From: Puccinia triticina
Lineage: Eukaryota; Basidiomycota; Pucciniomycetes; Pucciniales; Pucciniaceae
Assembly: GCF_026914185.1 (NCBI RefSeq)
Contig: NC_070571.1
Location: 3,782,001-3,846,000, forward strand
Length of the DNA: 64,000 nucleotides
Direction: 5' to 3'
Shown here: piece by piece, positions 22,865 to 36,022 of the stretch
How positions within the stretch are numbered: the first letter of the stretch is position 1
How the letters are laid out: each line of letters starts with the position of its first letter
Translations under genes and position numbers: made by a program
The notes under the pieces: model-generated
The model's input: the letters and a program-made list of their open reading frames with translations, nothing else
Database searches by the model: none
Told to the model about the DNA's origin: nothing

Positions 22865-23692
22865 AGGACCCTGGCAACCCCCTACAAATGGGCGGCATGT
22901 AAATTTCCCAATTTTTCCAAAATTCATACATTTTCACAGCCCATTCATACACGTTTCATGTGTACCCTCAGAGGATTTCAAAAAATTTCATACATATTTC
23001 ATGCCTACCATTTTTTTTTTGCGGGAGGGGGTGCAAGCCTGTTTTTTTGAAGCTATCCATTTTTTCTAGCTTCAAGGGCGCCAGTGCACATGAAAAAACA
23101 TCAACTAAGAAACAAAATGTCTTGAATTACTGTACTAATGTTGAATGAATACAATCAACTGAAAATTCAATCAAGCTTTATTTTTTTTCTTTGCAAGGGC
23201 TTTCATATGTAAGAACTCTTTTTCCCAGTGTTCCAAGAATGAAGGTTGAGTAACTTGAGACATGGCAAGATAAAAAAAATTCATCAACCGGAAATGTCAT
23301 CAACAAATGGCTGGGCGCGCACTTTGCGCTAAATTGGCATCAATGAACAAATTTGACTGTTGACCATCCTGACAGGTCCTGCCAAGGGGGGGTTGAGAGG
23401 GAGCACTTGGTGACCCCCGGCTGGTCTCATACATTTTCCGACCATCCTGACAGGTGCCAGGTGCTGCCAAGGGGGGGGGGGGGGGGTTGAGAGGGAGTGC
23501 TTGGTGGCTGCCAGCTGGTCTCATACATCATTACTACCCTCCCTTCCCTGAGGAAAATCTCATACATTTGAGGTGCCTACCCTTAATGGAAAAAAAGGCA
23601 TTCATACCATTTTCATGTTTACCATTTTGTGATTTTGCCAAATAATTCATACATTTTCATGCTGCCCATTTATAGGGGGTTGCCAGGGTCCT
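22865..23692. mobile_element. TIR element with 8-bp target duplication (AGGACCCTGG ends)
   Basis: 828 bp; inverted ends AGGACCCTGGCAACCCCC; perfect 8-bp duplication TCATGAGT (22857-22864, 23693-23700). A smaller relative lies in the Copia element at 41000-41358. Interior repeats 'attcatacattttcatg' and a run of 16 G at 23471-23486. No coding capacity. The 8-bp duplication suggests hAT-type mobilisation. Confidence 0.85.
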
Positions 23693-24282
23693 TCATGAGT
23701 ACCGACATCCAAGAACAATTCACAGCTCCTTCGATGGCCGGCACCGACCGGCCATCGAGAAACTCCGGTTGATCGGGCGCCAGTCCGTTCCGGACATCGA
23801 AAGTGGCACCTCATCCCCTGGATGGTCTGAAGGAAAGAGGATGAGACATATTACACATACTGGTGTTTCATATGTACAAATGCGCTTTGCACTTGCACGT
23901 TGTGCCCTGCAGGCCTTCCGCAACGAGCCGCAATGTCCGTGAAACGATGCAGGTTCCGGCGGCGTTTTACCTCTCCAGGGTCTCAGCTCGGTTGGATATC
24001 CTTCCTTCCTGCCGAGTTCTCTGACACAGAAACAACCAGACCCTTATACTTTGTATCTCAGGCCGATCCGTCGGACCTTCCCACTCGAACCAATCCTGAG
24101 CATCAGACCGCCCATCCTCAGCCAGCCCAGCTGACCCCGAGTCCACACACTCCAAGCCATCCGATATCTCTCCTCCGCCGGCCTCGCCAGAACGCCTGAC
24201 AGGCTAGTTACTCCTGCCAGTATATCCCAAGCAAGCAATCGGCCCTCGCATCAAGCCCGGCACTCCACCCTGCAGAAAAGCC

Positions 24283-26704
24283 ATGTCTCTCGTCCGTCTG
24301 GGGCCACTCCAAGCGGGGCTCCGAAGCTTTCGGCCAAGCCCATCTCTCACGACGCCCTCGAAGTCTATCCAATCGTTCAATCTGAGCGGATCGACGCTGG
24401 GCTTCGGCTCGCGGACCTTTTATGGTTCCGCTCGCCAGCGCGGCACTGGGCCTATGGGCGGCTCGTCCTCCGCCGGCCCCTTCCCGGGCCGCGGTCACGC
24501 CCTCCTGGCCGCCGCCCTCGGCATGGGCGCCCTGGCTTCCGGCGCAACCGTCTATGCACTCGAGACCGCCGAGCTCTCCAGCGACCCTCTCGCGGCCCTC
24601 GCCCCGGATGCCCTCAGGCTCAGGGCCGCCCATGTCGCACAGAAACATTCCCCCGACCTCATCCGCAGCTATCTCACACTGCTCCTGTGTGAGATCCCCG
24701 GCGTGGCTACTTACGGCCCCGTTGTACTCAACCAGTTCATCTCCCTCAGAGATAATGTACCTCTCATTGGCCCCGCCGCTTGGTCAATCGTCGAATGGGT
24801 GCGTTCCTCTCACTCGTTAAACTCACTCTCAACTAATTTTCTTTTTCCAATCTCGCGTTGTCTCTACATTCATTCACTGGCCCCTCTTTCATAAAAACTA
24901 AATGATCATTACAACCGGTATCCCTAAATCAGTTCGTGTACCACACATTTTTTTCACACGTGAGCAAGCCTCTCCACATGATTAGACCTCTCGCCAAAAA
25001 AAATACATCTCTGATTGCTGCTTTCTTCTGTATTGCACGGGGGAACAGTACACAGGTGGAGAGTCAGCCGAAGAGTGTCAGCCGGTGATGGAGGCCTTGT
25101 ATGGTGGGAATGTCGGCTCCCTGTTGAACTACTCAGTCGAGGCATTGGAGCGGGTGGGGAAAGCGGAGCAAGGTAGCGGGTTGAGCAAGGAGAGTATAGA
25201 GGCGATCTCGCGCACGGTCGAGTCATTAGCGGAGTACGAGTTGAGGCATAACGAGTATGCGGCGGGCTCGGCACGGATGAAGCCGAGTGCGGTGGCCATC
25301 AAGGTTTCCGGGCTCGTCGGAGACCCCTATCTCTTCAAGCGGGTAAAAAACAATGACACATTCTTTAGCAGTCAAAGTATCATCCTAGCTCTGAAGACTT
25401 GAGTATTTTGCTTGCCTTTGTATGGTTTAGGCTTCCGAGAACCTCCAGGCTAACGGCCTCTCGCCCTTCCGCATCCACGGCTCGCCCTTCCCCAACGTCC
25501 AGTCCGGCACGCCCGATCCCCTCTCCCCCGCTGATCATATCACCCTTGACGGATTGATGGCTAGCCTCAGGGACATCTGTCAGAAGGCTAAAGCGGCCGA
25601 CATTGTCCTCATGATTGATGCCGAATACAGCTGGTTTCAGGTATGTGTCTCTCGCCTCTTTTGTTATGTACTATCTTAGATTGATGCGCCACTCTGACAC
25701 TCCGTTGATCCACACCAGCCTGCGCTGGACAGAATAGCTACCTTCCTCTCCGCCGAATTCAACAAAGTAGAATCCAGGCGGTCCGGATCGGAGGGCTACT
25801 CGCCGACGGTCTTCAACACCTTCCAGGCGCTGCTACGGTCGACCCCCGAACGGCTGGCCGAGTATATCGACGAGGCACACCAACGGGACTTCTCAGTGGG
25901 CGTGAAGTTGGTCCGGGGAGCCTACCTAGTCTCGGAGACGGCGCGGTGGCGGGAGGCGCATGCCGCCGGCCGGCCCGGTGTGCCCGACCACCCGCCCGTC
26001 TGGGCCTCCAAGGCCGAAACTGACCGCTGCTTCGACGACATCGCCGCCAGCCTGGTCCAACAGCTGGCAAGCAACGCCCGTCGTGCCGAGGGAATCTCCT
26101 CCCACCCCAAAAAAACATCCCCTCCCAGCTCCATCGAGGTCGCCATGATGATTGCCGGGCACAACTCGCATTCGGCAGCTAAGGTTCTCAAACAGCTCAG
26201 AGACGAAGAGGGTCTCGCTAAGAATGTCGATAGCCAGAGTATCCGTCTATCGGATAGCTTGAGAGGCAGACTGATGTTTGCGCAACTCTATGGTGATCTT
26301 TGACATGGTCTCCTATCTTGATTGAAGTGATTGGGATTAACATGTTTATTTGTGTGTTTGTTGCAGGCATGGCTGACAACTTCACTTCAACCTTGACTCA
26401 AATCCTGGCCCCGAGCGACGCTGGACAAAGACACCCGCAGCCATTTGTGTTCAAGTATCTTCCGTTCGGTCCCGTGGACAAGGTGTTGCCCTATCTCGCG
26501 CGTCGGGCGGAGGAAAACTCGGCAATCCTCGAGGTAAGCGTTCTCTCCTTCCAGCTTCCAACACCTAGTCTGTCTCAGAGATTCTTATCCCCCCTTCTCT
26601 TACTTGGTTAGGTCCAAGACGGAGAATCCGTCCTAAGTCTTGAACGCAAGCTCATTGGCAAGGAGATCCGCAAACGACTCGGCTCCCTATTCTACCTATC
26701 ATAA
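24283..26704 (+). CDS. PUT1: Proline dehydrogenase, mitochondrial
   Basis: Catalyses FAD-dependent oxidation of proline to pyrroline-5-carboxylate, the first step of mitochondrial proline catabolism, passing electrons to the respiratory chain. Seven exons fit: 24283-24798, 24933-24959, 25049-25342, 25431-25640, 25719-26292, 26367-26533, 26612-26704; all junctions are GT-AG and the sum is 626 codons. The N-terminus is Arg/Ser-rich without acidic residues, as in a mitochondrial presequence. Family motifs are VGSLLNYSVEA, VKLVRGAYL, IAGHNSHSA, QLYGMADN and FKYLPFGPVDKVLPYLARRAEEN, the last holding the substrate-binding Arg pair. No stops or frameshifts are present, so it is probably functional. 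The gene is GC-richer than its flanks. The symbol follows the yeast orthologue. Confidence 0.95.
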
Positions 26705-28054
26705 AAACCTCCCCAAAATAATTACCCCAAATCTATGTTGTGTATCTTCTCTTTCTTGAGAATCGTTTCACTGGCGCCGTATCTCTTGGCTATCTCCTCT
26801 TTTTGCAGTTTGCCATTGTCTATAGTATCAACATTTTCCATTAATCAATCAAGCAATCTGACAAATCTTATCGGGATTATGCACTTGGTTTTGGCCACCC
26901 AATCCCATGATTCGTCCAGCTTAACTCGATTCCCTCGCTTTGAGACGCCTACCACAAAGCGCCCCTCCAGAATCAATTAATACCAGAAGTCCTGTTTGAG
27001 TGCCTTAAGCTATGGTGCTTTGCGCGGTAAGAATTTTCCAGGAATATCTTGGAAATTAACCGCAACTTGTATGGTATGTAACGAAATTGGCAGTAGGGAA
27101 TGTTCATGCAGGGAGAATTTCAAAAGTTAACCTAATCCCTCCTGGCCTGAGGCTTCGCCCGGGGGACTTAAGACTTGTCAAGTTATCAGGGATGTTTGCG
27201 TGAGAGAACCGGATACTTGACCGCTCCTTTTGTTAAATCACCCCTAAGTAAATTTCAAAGTCTCATCCACAAGACCAAATTTTTCCAGATTGCATGCTTC
27301 CTCACCTAGCTTATATATTTTCTAGATTGTATGTTTCTTAAAGGAAAAATTTACAGACATTTGATTCAGAAAATCAAATAACAAGAAAAAAGCAGTGCTT
27401 TGGCTGAGCGCCGTCGGACCTGTCCTATGTTCTCCGGTTGATTTCTTCAGAAATCAGAGTTTTAGAAAAATAAAACAAATGTGGAGATAGAGGGGAGGTG
27501 GTCTCAAATTATATCAGAAGGAGGAGGAGATGTAGGCCTACTGTCTAAGCACAACTTATAAGGGTTTGGTATTGTCAAGGTTGAGTTGTGGTGATTCACA
27601 GAAAAGCACCACCAAAACCCAAATTTCTCTCCTGCAAACATTCCTGATAAGTCATAAGAGCATTCAAATTTTTTCACTAGATTTTCAGGTCAATTAAACC
27701 ATTTTTGTGGGCAGGTTAGCTGACCAAAGCTATCTTGAGTGGGCAAACACATTTGTGTGTAACTTGGTTTAGCTTCAGGCTGACTGGCTGATGAGGACAC
27801 TTTAGATCATCTGCTGAGTCTACATTGCAAGTTTAGCTCTGGCATGGGGCAGGACACACCTTTTAAGAATTTGAGATCAACAACTTTATGTCAGCTAATA
27901 CCTAAAGCTAACACAAGAATGCTTGCAAGCACTGTCATGAGGTTGCTTGGGGTGATTCTTTCTTGACTTGCAGACCAAATGTTAAGTGAGTATATTGTAG
28001 GAATAAAGGTTGGTCCTGGTAAGAAATGCCCAAGTCCACCTTTGCGGGCTGAGT
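26705..28054. other. No gene recognised
   Basis: AT-rich sequence downstream of proline dehydrogenase. 27811-27860 resembles 53761-53810, which lies in an intron of the GH131 gene. Nothing else could be identified. Confidence 0.45.
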
Positions 28055-28059
28055 GATCA

Positions 28060-29025
28060 TGTCAGCCTTAGAGTCAACTCAGCTGACCTAAAGTCTGCCT
28101 TTTTCTACTTTTTACATATGAATTAATTTATATCTTTTTTATCTTAAGAGAAAACATTGTTTTGACTTCATATTCTGTTTCCTCATGCAATTTTAACCCT
28201 AGTTACAACTCATCAATTCCTTGTAACTATACTCCTTCCCTGAGTTATTGAGTTGTGACGCGCATGCGCAGTTGTGACGTGTCAGCGCTACCAGGCGCGC
28301 CAAACCACATGTACATATGTAAATTACATAAGCAAACTGTGAAAATTTTCGTAGTCAGGATCCCCCTTGCCTGAGGCGGATCTACAGACTTCAGCACACC
28401 AGAACCACCACCCAGATAACCCCAGGATCACCACCAAAGAGCTTACAACACTCCCAGTATACCTACCGTCACAGGCGCCTAGGATATTGACAGTAAGTAA
28501 CCTCTTTCACTGAACCTTGTTTATCTCAGAGGTACAACTTTGTGTCTTGCTTGATCTGCTCTTTCTGCTGGTTTTGTCTTCTTCTTGATCATAGGGCTGT
28601 CCCTCCAAATCTACTGGCCTTTGCCTCACTCTTGATCACAGGGCTGTCCCTTATTATCATTTGGCCTTTGCCTCAAATCTAGGTTACAGGGCTGTCCCTC
28701 AGGTTTCTCTTTAAGAACCTTGACTATCCAGAAGGAAGCTAAAAAATTGTGGCTGGATTAAACTTATCTAATCCAGATACCCTCCTGAGAGGAAGCTGTA
28801 GCACTTCTTAGCACAGATTAGCAGCACTCTTCTGAAGAGTAGCATTGCCAGTGGACGTGCATTCCCACTAGAATAACCTAGTACTTCTCTTTATCCTGAT
28901 CCTTCTCAGTTTCTCTTCCTCTTTCTCTTTTTCTCTTATAGTTGTATTTTCTTTATCCCAAGAAATCCAACTATTTCCCCGCCATTTCTTGTGTCCTGCT
29001 GTCACTATAGAGACTCAGGCTCACA
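28060..29025 (+). mobile_element. Solo LTR, TGTCAGCC...TCACA family, copy 2
   Basis: 966 bp from TGTCAGCCTTAGAGTC to CAGGCTCACA, with perfect 5-bp duplication GATCA (28055-28059, 29026-29030). Same family as 16252-17194; a decayed relative (minus strand) lies within 61400-62100. No internal coding region. Confidence 0.9.
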
Positions 29026-29095
29026 GATCACCAATGAAATCCAATCTTTACTGCTATGTCCCACCAATCTTCAACACTTGGCAATGATTCTGATG

Positions 29096-30085
29096 TTTGG
29101 TGTAATAGTTTGCAGGTGATAAGCTTTGCACCTGTGAGGACATAGCAAGTAAGAATAAGGGTAACTCATAAAACTCTATTCAATACTCTCAGTAATTTTC
29201 ATCAGTTCAAGTAAAATAAGATGATGACAGAAGAGAGAGAGAAAAACTACTTTCCCCCTTCGCCTTCCTACCTGCCACACTTGTCAAGTTCTGTTCCCAC
29301 CCAAATCCCTGCTGTGTCACAATCCCACACTAGTCCACCATCTCCACCCAAAACCCACATGCCACACTCACAGGATCCACTCCTCTTGGAAACTTGACCT
29401 TGCATGTCCTCTATCTAGCCCCCAGCAGTCAGTCTCTCACCAGAAACCAGCACCTCTGCCCTAGTCCCACCTGTTGGTGAAAGTTGAACCTGCTTCAGCC
29501 ACCCCAGCTCACCTGCCACCATATCCCTGCTATCCAGTGCATGCCTTTGCTCTGCCAGAGTCCAGTTCTAGCCCTATTCTAAGGACTCTGTTAGTCCTTC
29601 ACCAAGAGTGAGCTGGAACGGGCACAAGGGAAAAGGCAGAGAGCCTAAAGCGCTTCTAGGACCAAATATGGGGGGGGGGGGGGTTTGATTCCTGGCTCAG
29701 AGAGAAAGGAAGAAGCAAAAAGAGGAAAGAGCTTACCTTGCTCAGAGAGAAGGGTGTCAGCTCTCTATTGAGCCAGAGAAGGAATGAGACCGGGGTATGT
29801 ACAAGGGTGTGACAGGGGTTGTATCACCTTGTGAACCCCAAAGGATACAATCTTCTCTGCTCTGCTATCCAGTCCAGCTCTGGATCCAACCTCCCCATTA
29901 TCTGTGATTTTTCCTGCGCCTTCTTTCTCCAGCTTTCCATATGCATTTTGCCCAAGCTTTCTGATTTTCCATCACCAAACGCGCAGTGATCTCAGGCGTG
30001 AATGCATTCCCACCTGCGCTACCACCACGTGGACATTCTATTGACCTGTGCCCATATAAACCATCACAACGTCAACCACAAGTAA
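29096..30085 (+). repeat. CpG-depleted LTR-like copy
   Basis: Aligns with 62530-63255 over several hundred bases but with CG dinucleotides replaced by TG or CA (for example ccgcactag versus ccacactag). Near the end both copies have a TATA-like word (cccatataaacc at about 30050; gcctatataaat at about 63200) followed by 'ccacaac', which fits an LTR promoter. An insert of about 250 bp with a run of 14 G (29670-29683) interrupts this copy. Confidence 0.55.
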
Positions 30086-32594
30086 GACAAATTTAGTAGT
30101 AGTAGAACGTACAGCAACTCCACTGCGGATGCTATCTAACATGTAGATCCCACAGTAAAAAATCAAGGGCTACCCAAATTGCTAACACCAGCTGCAAACT
30201 GTAGCTAAGGAGGTAGCTAGGATATGTAAAGCACGGTTTGTTGAGAATAATGGAAAAGATTCAAAAGATATTTTTGTAAGTTTTTACGGAGGGAATTAAA
30301 TCTGAGAGTCAAGGGTATTTAAGTGCCCTCCTTTAAAATTCGGGGCCTGCAGAGCAGGGGTGTATAACATGCCTGAAACAGCAAGGGCCTGGAATACAGG
30401 TGTAGTTTGCTGGGGTAAACCCTTAAGAAATCTAGGAAGATTCTGGATGATAACAGAAGAGAAAGGAACTCACTATGTATGATCTAGTTTCCTTGTTTGT
30501 TCTGTTTGAGAGAAGACGTGTTGGAAGAGATTCAAGAAGTAGAAGTTTGAACCTCAGTCTGAATCTGGAACTGGAAAGGTAAGAGGCTTGTCAATCAATG
30601 TATCAAGAAGGAATGCACTGCTTTGGGTGTTGGGTTGTGTGAAGATGCCAAGCCAGAGGGATTCACAAGGAGGCTCTTATTTATAGAGGACTTGTCTAGC
30701 CCTCAAGTCTACTCATTCAGCATAGTGTCTTGTTACTCTGGTAAGTCTGCTCTGGAGGAGCTCATCCAGGAATTTGACAGTGCGAGGAGCTCTTTGGATT
30801 AATTACAATTTCTCCTATCAAGGATGAGCATTCTTGTCAATGATGAGTACTCAGCTCTGGTCAATCATGAGCACTTATTTCTTAGTCATGGTCATAGCTG
30901 CATGTATGCGGTTTTCTTTTTAATTTTAATACATATTTCTTAGGTACACATTCAGCGCATAAGCGCGCAGTGTTAGTGCTGGGCATACGCATGTGTTTCA
31001 GTTGATGTCAAGTTCTTTTTATTCAAGTTTTTTACATTGCTGCGCATCTGCGCGCCATCATGAGAAGGATGCACTACTGTTTTTCTTACTTTATACTTTG
31101 ATTTTTTGTCTTCTAGGTACACAACTTGAAAAGCAACCGATGCAATCTGACGTGTTTGTTGACACAATGAATGCTATGGATAAGGATATAAATCCTTTGA
31201 GATAATAAAGGGGCATGCTAAATGCACCCCAAGCTTTTACTATGTGTATACCAACAAAAAGGGGTACCCTATCCAGTACCCCAAAATATTTGGGGTGGAG
31301 GGTTTAAATTTCATGGAAAGCTCAAATTTTGGGGTGTATGGTCCTGCACCCACCAGATCAAAGTTCCCTGATTCATAAAGAAGCGCAGATGCAAAAGTAA
31401 TATGGTCTTGAAATTGTGTCTGGTCACATACCTAACTCCTGCCTAAATGTCAGGTTGGGTTCAGGCAATGTTTTTCAACCCAAACCCGACCCGTTTAAAC
31501 CCTGAGACGTGAGGTAGGACTTGGAACACAGCCAAGTCCCACTTGGCCAAGATCAAGCTCTGGGCCAATTGGATCTGTGACTTGGAATTTACACTGCACA
31601 CGCCGGTCATCAGAATCTAGCCCTTGTCTCTGCCACAAACCACAAGAAAAACGTGCCCTCAAGTAGGGGAGATGTACTCCCTTCTTGAAATTGCACATTG
31701 GAAATCAACAAGGGAGCTTTTTCTTATCAATTTGTTTTCTGTAGGCTGGTCATCAGGGAGGAAAGACTCCCTTCTCAGCGGGAAATAGTTGTATCAAACA
31801 TCAAGAAGGGAGTCTTACCTTCTTGATGAACGTTTTGTAGACTGGCCATCATGGCTGGCCCAGCTTTTGGCAGTGTGGCACTCTTGCTTGAAATCAGCCC
31901 AGCGGGGCTTTTTCCTGAGCCCTGCCAGCTTTTCAATGTGCCAAGCGGGGAATGGGAATGTGCCAGGCGCCAAATGGGAATGTGCCAGGCGCCAAATTGG
32001 CTTTGGGATTTGCCACACATGCTGGGCCTTTTTTGGCGGAACTTTGCCATGTTCCCAAACTGGCTTGCAAGACCATATAACATTAATATGTGAGATTGTT
32101 TGGTTTGAAGACACATTCAGTGGTTTTTAGCCACCTGCTAAGCATGCTCAGGCTAGCACATTTTTAGCCCAATTTGTATTAGTATTCCAGTTTGTTCAAC
32201 AAAATTGACATTTTCCCCAACACCAAACAAAATGAAAAATTTGTTCAAGGAAAAATTGCATATGATTGTAGGGCATGAATTTCACAGCGTCTGAAATTTA
32301 CTACATCTGAATTTTTTGTTTACAAATAATAAAAACAATCTCTATTAATTGGATGATTCAAAGGAAATAACTGTTAGGATTTTCACTGAAGACTGCAGCA
32401 CAATGAAACACAGAGATATATGAGCCTGTGGGCTTGAGAGAGGACAGTGAGGGTTGAGTGCTCACTGGATCGGCTCAGATTGGAGGCGCGGATAAAAGAA
32501 GGAAGAACCAATGGTTTGATTGCTGTGTGCTAGTCTAAGTGTTTATAGGCTAAGTTCAATGCATCAACTTGTGGGTGTGAATGAAACTGAATAT
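30086..32594. other. Repeat-like DNA without recognised genes
   Basis: 30300-30500 resembles 580-720 (LTR-like). Near 31940-31995 the unit 'aatgggaatgtgccaggcgc' is tandemly duplicated. Short open frames have no family signal. Confidence 0.4.
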
Positions 32595-32602
32595 GAGATA
32601 AT

Positions 32603-33267
32603 TAGAGAATCTGCCGTTGGACCCGCGGCAGGTACCCGGCACCCGTTGGCAGGTACCTCCGGCACCCGCCCCGCACCCGCGCGCGGGTGCCGGGTGCGGG
32701 TACGGGTGCCTGTTTTTTGGGTAAAACGGGTGCGGCACCCGGGTACCTGCCCAGGTACCGCCCTAGCTCCCCCGGATGCGGCGGAGTTTGGGTCGTCCAG
32801 ACGGAGAGGCTACAGCATAGCCTCGTCGTCCGGGAGGAATCCATTCCGGGAGACGAGGCTGTTGTAGCCTCGTCGTCCGGGAGGAATCCCTTCCGGGAGA
32901 CAAGGCTGTTGTAGCCTCGTCGTCCGGGAGGAATCCCTTCCGGGAGACAAGGCTGTTGTAGCCTCGTCGTCCGGGAGGGATCCCTTCAGTGAGACGAGGC
33001 TGTTGTAGCCTCGTCGTCCGGGAGGGATCCCTTCAGTGAGACGAGGCTGTTGTAGCCTCGTCGTCCGGATCCCTTGCGGACGACAAGACTACAACAGCCT
33101 CGTCTCCCGGAAGGGATCCTTTCCGGCGGCACCCGCCGGTACACCGCCGGTACACTCGCGGCACCCGCCGGCAGGTGCCGGGTACGGGTGCGGGTGCCTA
33201 TTTTTCAGGTAAAACGGGTGCGGCACCCGGGTGCCGCTGGCACCCGGGTCCAACGGCAGATTCTCTA
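32603..33267. mobile_element. hAT MITE with 8-bp duplication and 47-bp unit array
   Basis: 665 bp; perfect inverted ends TAGAGAATCTGCCGTTGGAC; perfect 8-bp duplication GAGATAAT (32595-32602, 33268-33275). TA-start ends and 8 bp fit hAT. Next to each end is a block of GGTACCCG/GCACCCG words. The centre (32817-33120) has five 47-bp units, each a near-palindrome (gcctcgtcgtccggga...cgaggc), with the last part inverted. No coding capacity. Confidence 0.9.
32817..33120. repeat. Tandem array of 47-bp palindromic units
   Basis: Five head-to-tail copies beginning 'tagcctcgtcgtccgggagg', followed by an inverted partial copy. The units differ by a few bases only. Confidence 0.9.
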
Positions 33268-33562
33268 GAGATAATGAATAGAAAGAACTAGAAGTCTCAA
33301 ACAGAGATATCACAAATGATTCAGCTCTGTCACAAGCAGAGCGCGCGCACATCAGAGGATAAGAAGCACAGGGAAAGTTCAATGATCTAATCTCAGCAGG
33401 GACAAGGTCAACAAGGCAAGTACGGATACCAAAAATGACCACTACTAGAAACAGACGATAAGATGTGAGATAGAATAAGAAGTGGGAGAGGATGAATGAG
33501 GCAGAAGGCATAGAAATGAAGAGACCTGAGGATGAAAATTCAACAATGACTTTATCAATAAT

Positions 33563-35678
33563 TCAAGGGTGAGATTGTTTCTTGGCAATTTCAACCAAAT
33601 ATTCCAATTCAACTGGATGATGGTGGGAATAATAAGTAGTTAAAAAGAAAACAAGGCTCTCTGAATCAGCATAAACTTTCTTTTCCTCCTTTGAGAAGTG
33701 TTTGATCAAATTCTGTTGAACTGGTCCAAAGAGGTGGGCAGAGTCTTTGGTGGAAATGCCGTCCCAAGGTAAGTGATTTGGTTTTGTTTGAATCAGTCCA
33801 TGAACTGGTAAACTGTCAATTGGTTTGATCATCCTCTGAACCAACCATTCCAACAAATCTTTCCTTCTGGTCTCCTTTTTTTCCTTTGTGTTGAGCATAT
33901 TTGGCAAGTACGGGATGATGATTTGGTGAAAGCTATCCAAATCTATCAACAAGTGATACACACGTGTCAATAGTTCTTTTTTTTGAAGGGGCAATGAATC
34001 AATTTTATTCAGAATTCTGAGTGGCTGAGACTGTTGGGCACTTTGCAGGTGTGTGGACTCGTATATAGCGATTGGTAATTTCGGATGAATGTATTTAACC
34101 CCCTCAATCGGAGGTTCAAATCTATCAATTTGTTGTTTAAAATCCGAGAGGATAGATTTAACTATCTCATAATTCGGAGAATTCAAATCAGCATACCTTT
34201 TATGGTAAGGTTGGGGTAGGAATTGCTCCGAAATAAGTGATAAGATTTCTTGGGGTGGTTCAAAAATGTTAAATCGAAATGGAGCTAACTCCTGGGATCG
34301 TTTCGGATCCGGTGCTTTGATTGCCAATAGAAGGCAATGTCAGATCAAGCACCAAGGAAGAGGATCCAAAATATCAGCAAGAATTTTCAGACACAATATG
34401 ATAGTCTGCTTTCCAATTACTCACTTTCGCGTCGGAATTCTGTGATTAGCTTGGAAGCTGTGTCGGGTAGGAGGCCAAGGGCATTTCCAGCTTGGGAGAA
34501 GAATTTCAGCAGGTTTATTTGAGATGGACGGATTGATTTTTCGGCAAGATCTTCCTTCCAAAGAGGGAATGGCGCTGTGATGATTCCTAAAATTGGATAA
34601 CCTCTAGTAGTATCAAAGATTTCTCCATCGAGCCATTTTAGCATTTTCACTTGGTGCTCTACTTGGGCAGTTATAGGAATTCCCAAATTCTCCAACGCTT
34701 CTTCATAAAGCTTGTGCATAAAGAGGATCAAGTTCCTGTAATGCACACTTAGCACTTCATTTGACTGTGGATGGAGGTTGCGTTTTAAGACTTTTAGCAT
34801 TCCAATCCGAGTGTCACGCATATACCAGCCGTATGGCAAACTGGGGTGAGTGAGCCTGTCTAAACGAGTGACCGCCCAATAATCGAGGTTACCGAAAGTT
34901 TCATCTATCGTGGCCAGTCTTGCATTGAAACTTAATCTTGCGATTTTGAGAAAAGGTATCAATATTGCACCGCAACCTGAAAAATAACTTCTATGGGACG
35001 GGTGCTTTTGAAGGAGCTCTGCCACTTTGACTAATTCTTGCGTCCTGGCCTCAGCACGTTTACTGTTTTTTTCGGTGTCGACCTGCTTGTCGACTGTCGT
35101 TGAGAAATAATGATACATAGCCATTCAAACACATCAGTAACACTTTCTTGGTTGATAAACAAATTACCAATATCATTCATGCGAACTGACTCCGACGTCG
35201 TGGAGTCCCGCGCAAGGCCCCGTTTAAATCCGGTGCCAAGACCCTTGCTTGGCTCGAAGCTACGAAAGGCGGAATGATTTTTGGTCAGCTTACGACCTTT
35301 CCGTCCCACTTGACTGCTGGCTGGGTATGGATGTCATGAAGGGAGGAAAGAGACAGCCAGATCTGGTCGAGCAGTGATGTCCTGTAAGACTGAACTTGGA
35401 ATGAACTGGGATTCTGGAATAGGAAATCCCTGTGTGGGACGTTTATTTCCTACTCGTTGTTCTTCCCTCGTGAATTTGTCGAGAGTCGCGCTGCCTGCAA
35501 CACAATTCGGCGACAAGGCGGCGAACAAGTCATCAGTCGTATACTGACTCTCGATCGGGATCTCCAATCGGAAGCTGTTCGGATTTTCTGGAGATGTGGC
35601 CAAGACTGCAGCTGAGTTCGACCACAAGAGGATAAGGCATACGAAGCGATGGCGACCAGGACGCCGAAGGGGAAACAT
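33563..35678 (-). CDS. Predicted secreted protein of unknown family
   Basis: The ATG at 35678 opens MFPLRRPGRHRFVCLILLWSNSAAVLA, a basic-plus-hydrophobic signal peptide. Coding continues in one frame to about 35155, except for a TGA at about 35334 that is either a nonsense change or lies in a short unresolved intron. A likely intron of about 70 nt (GTAATT...GACAG) leads to VDKQVDTEKN and the long exon to 34425, containing HRSYFSGCGAILIPFLK and PYGWYMRDTRIGMLK. A GTGAGT...AAAG intron (34424-34315) joins the last exon to the stop at 33563. The mature protein would have about 600 residues, few Cys and no motif I recognise. Length and coherence argue for a real gene, possibly recently damaged. 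Confidence 0.55.
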
Positions 35679-36022
35679 TTTGGAGACGGTGGAATCAGGT
35701 GCTGTGACACCAACCACCCAGAGCCAAACTTCACGAGATGAGAACAGATCAGAACCCTTGAAGAAATCTCAAACGGTATAAATATATTCGTCTCACTTTC
35801 CAGACTATGAATTTGCTGCAGGCTGCTGCAGGAAGAAAGAATTTCCCCAGTGTTTGATGTGACAAGACTTTCTGTCCGATCCAATCTGACCCAATTGCCT
35901 CAAAAACTCAATGAAACACCTGTCATCTCTCCCAAAAAAGCACCTCCCTTAAAATCCTGACATTTACTCTTTGACTGAATGTCAAAAAGTTGATATGGAA
36001 TCTTGTGTAATGTGATCTACTC

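Noticed and set aside
23471..23486. G-quadruplex regulatory element (16 G run; also 29670-29683)
   Set aside because: A homopolymer inside a MITE or repeat with no gene context; it could also be a length-error site in assembly.
24208..24648. Gly/Arg/Glu-rich minus-strand frame
   Set aside because: Shadow of the GC-rich first exon of proline dehydrogenase.
28060..29025. Non-coding RNA gene because of its conservation in several copies
   Set aside because: TG...CA ends and a perfect 5-bp duplication identify it as a solo LTR.
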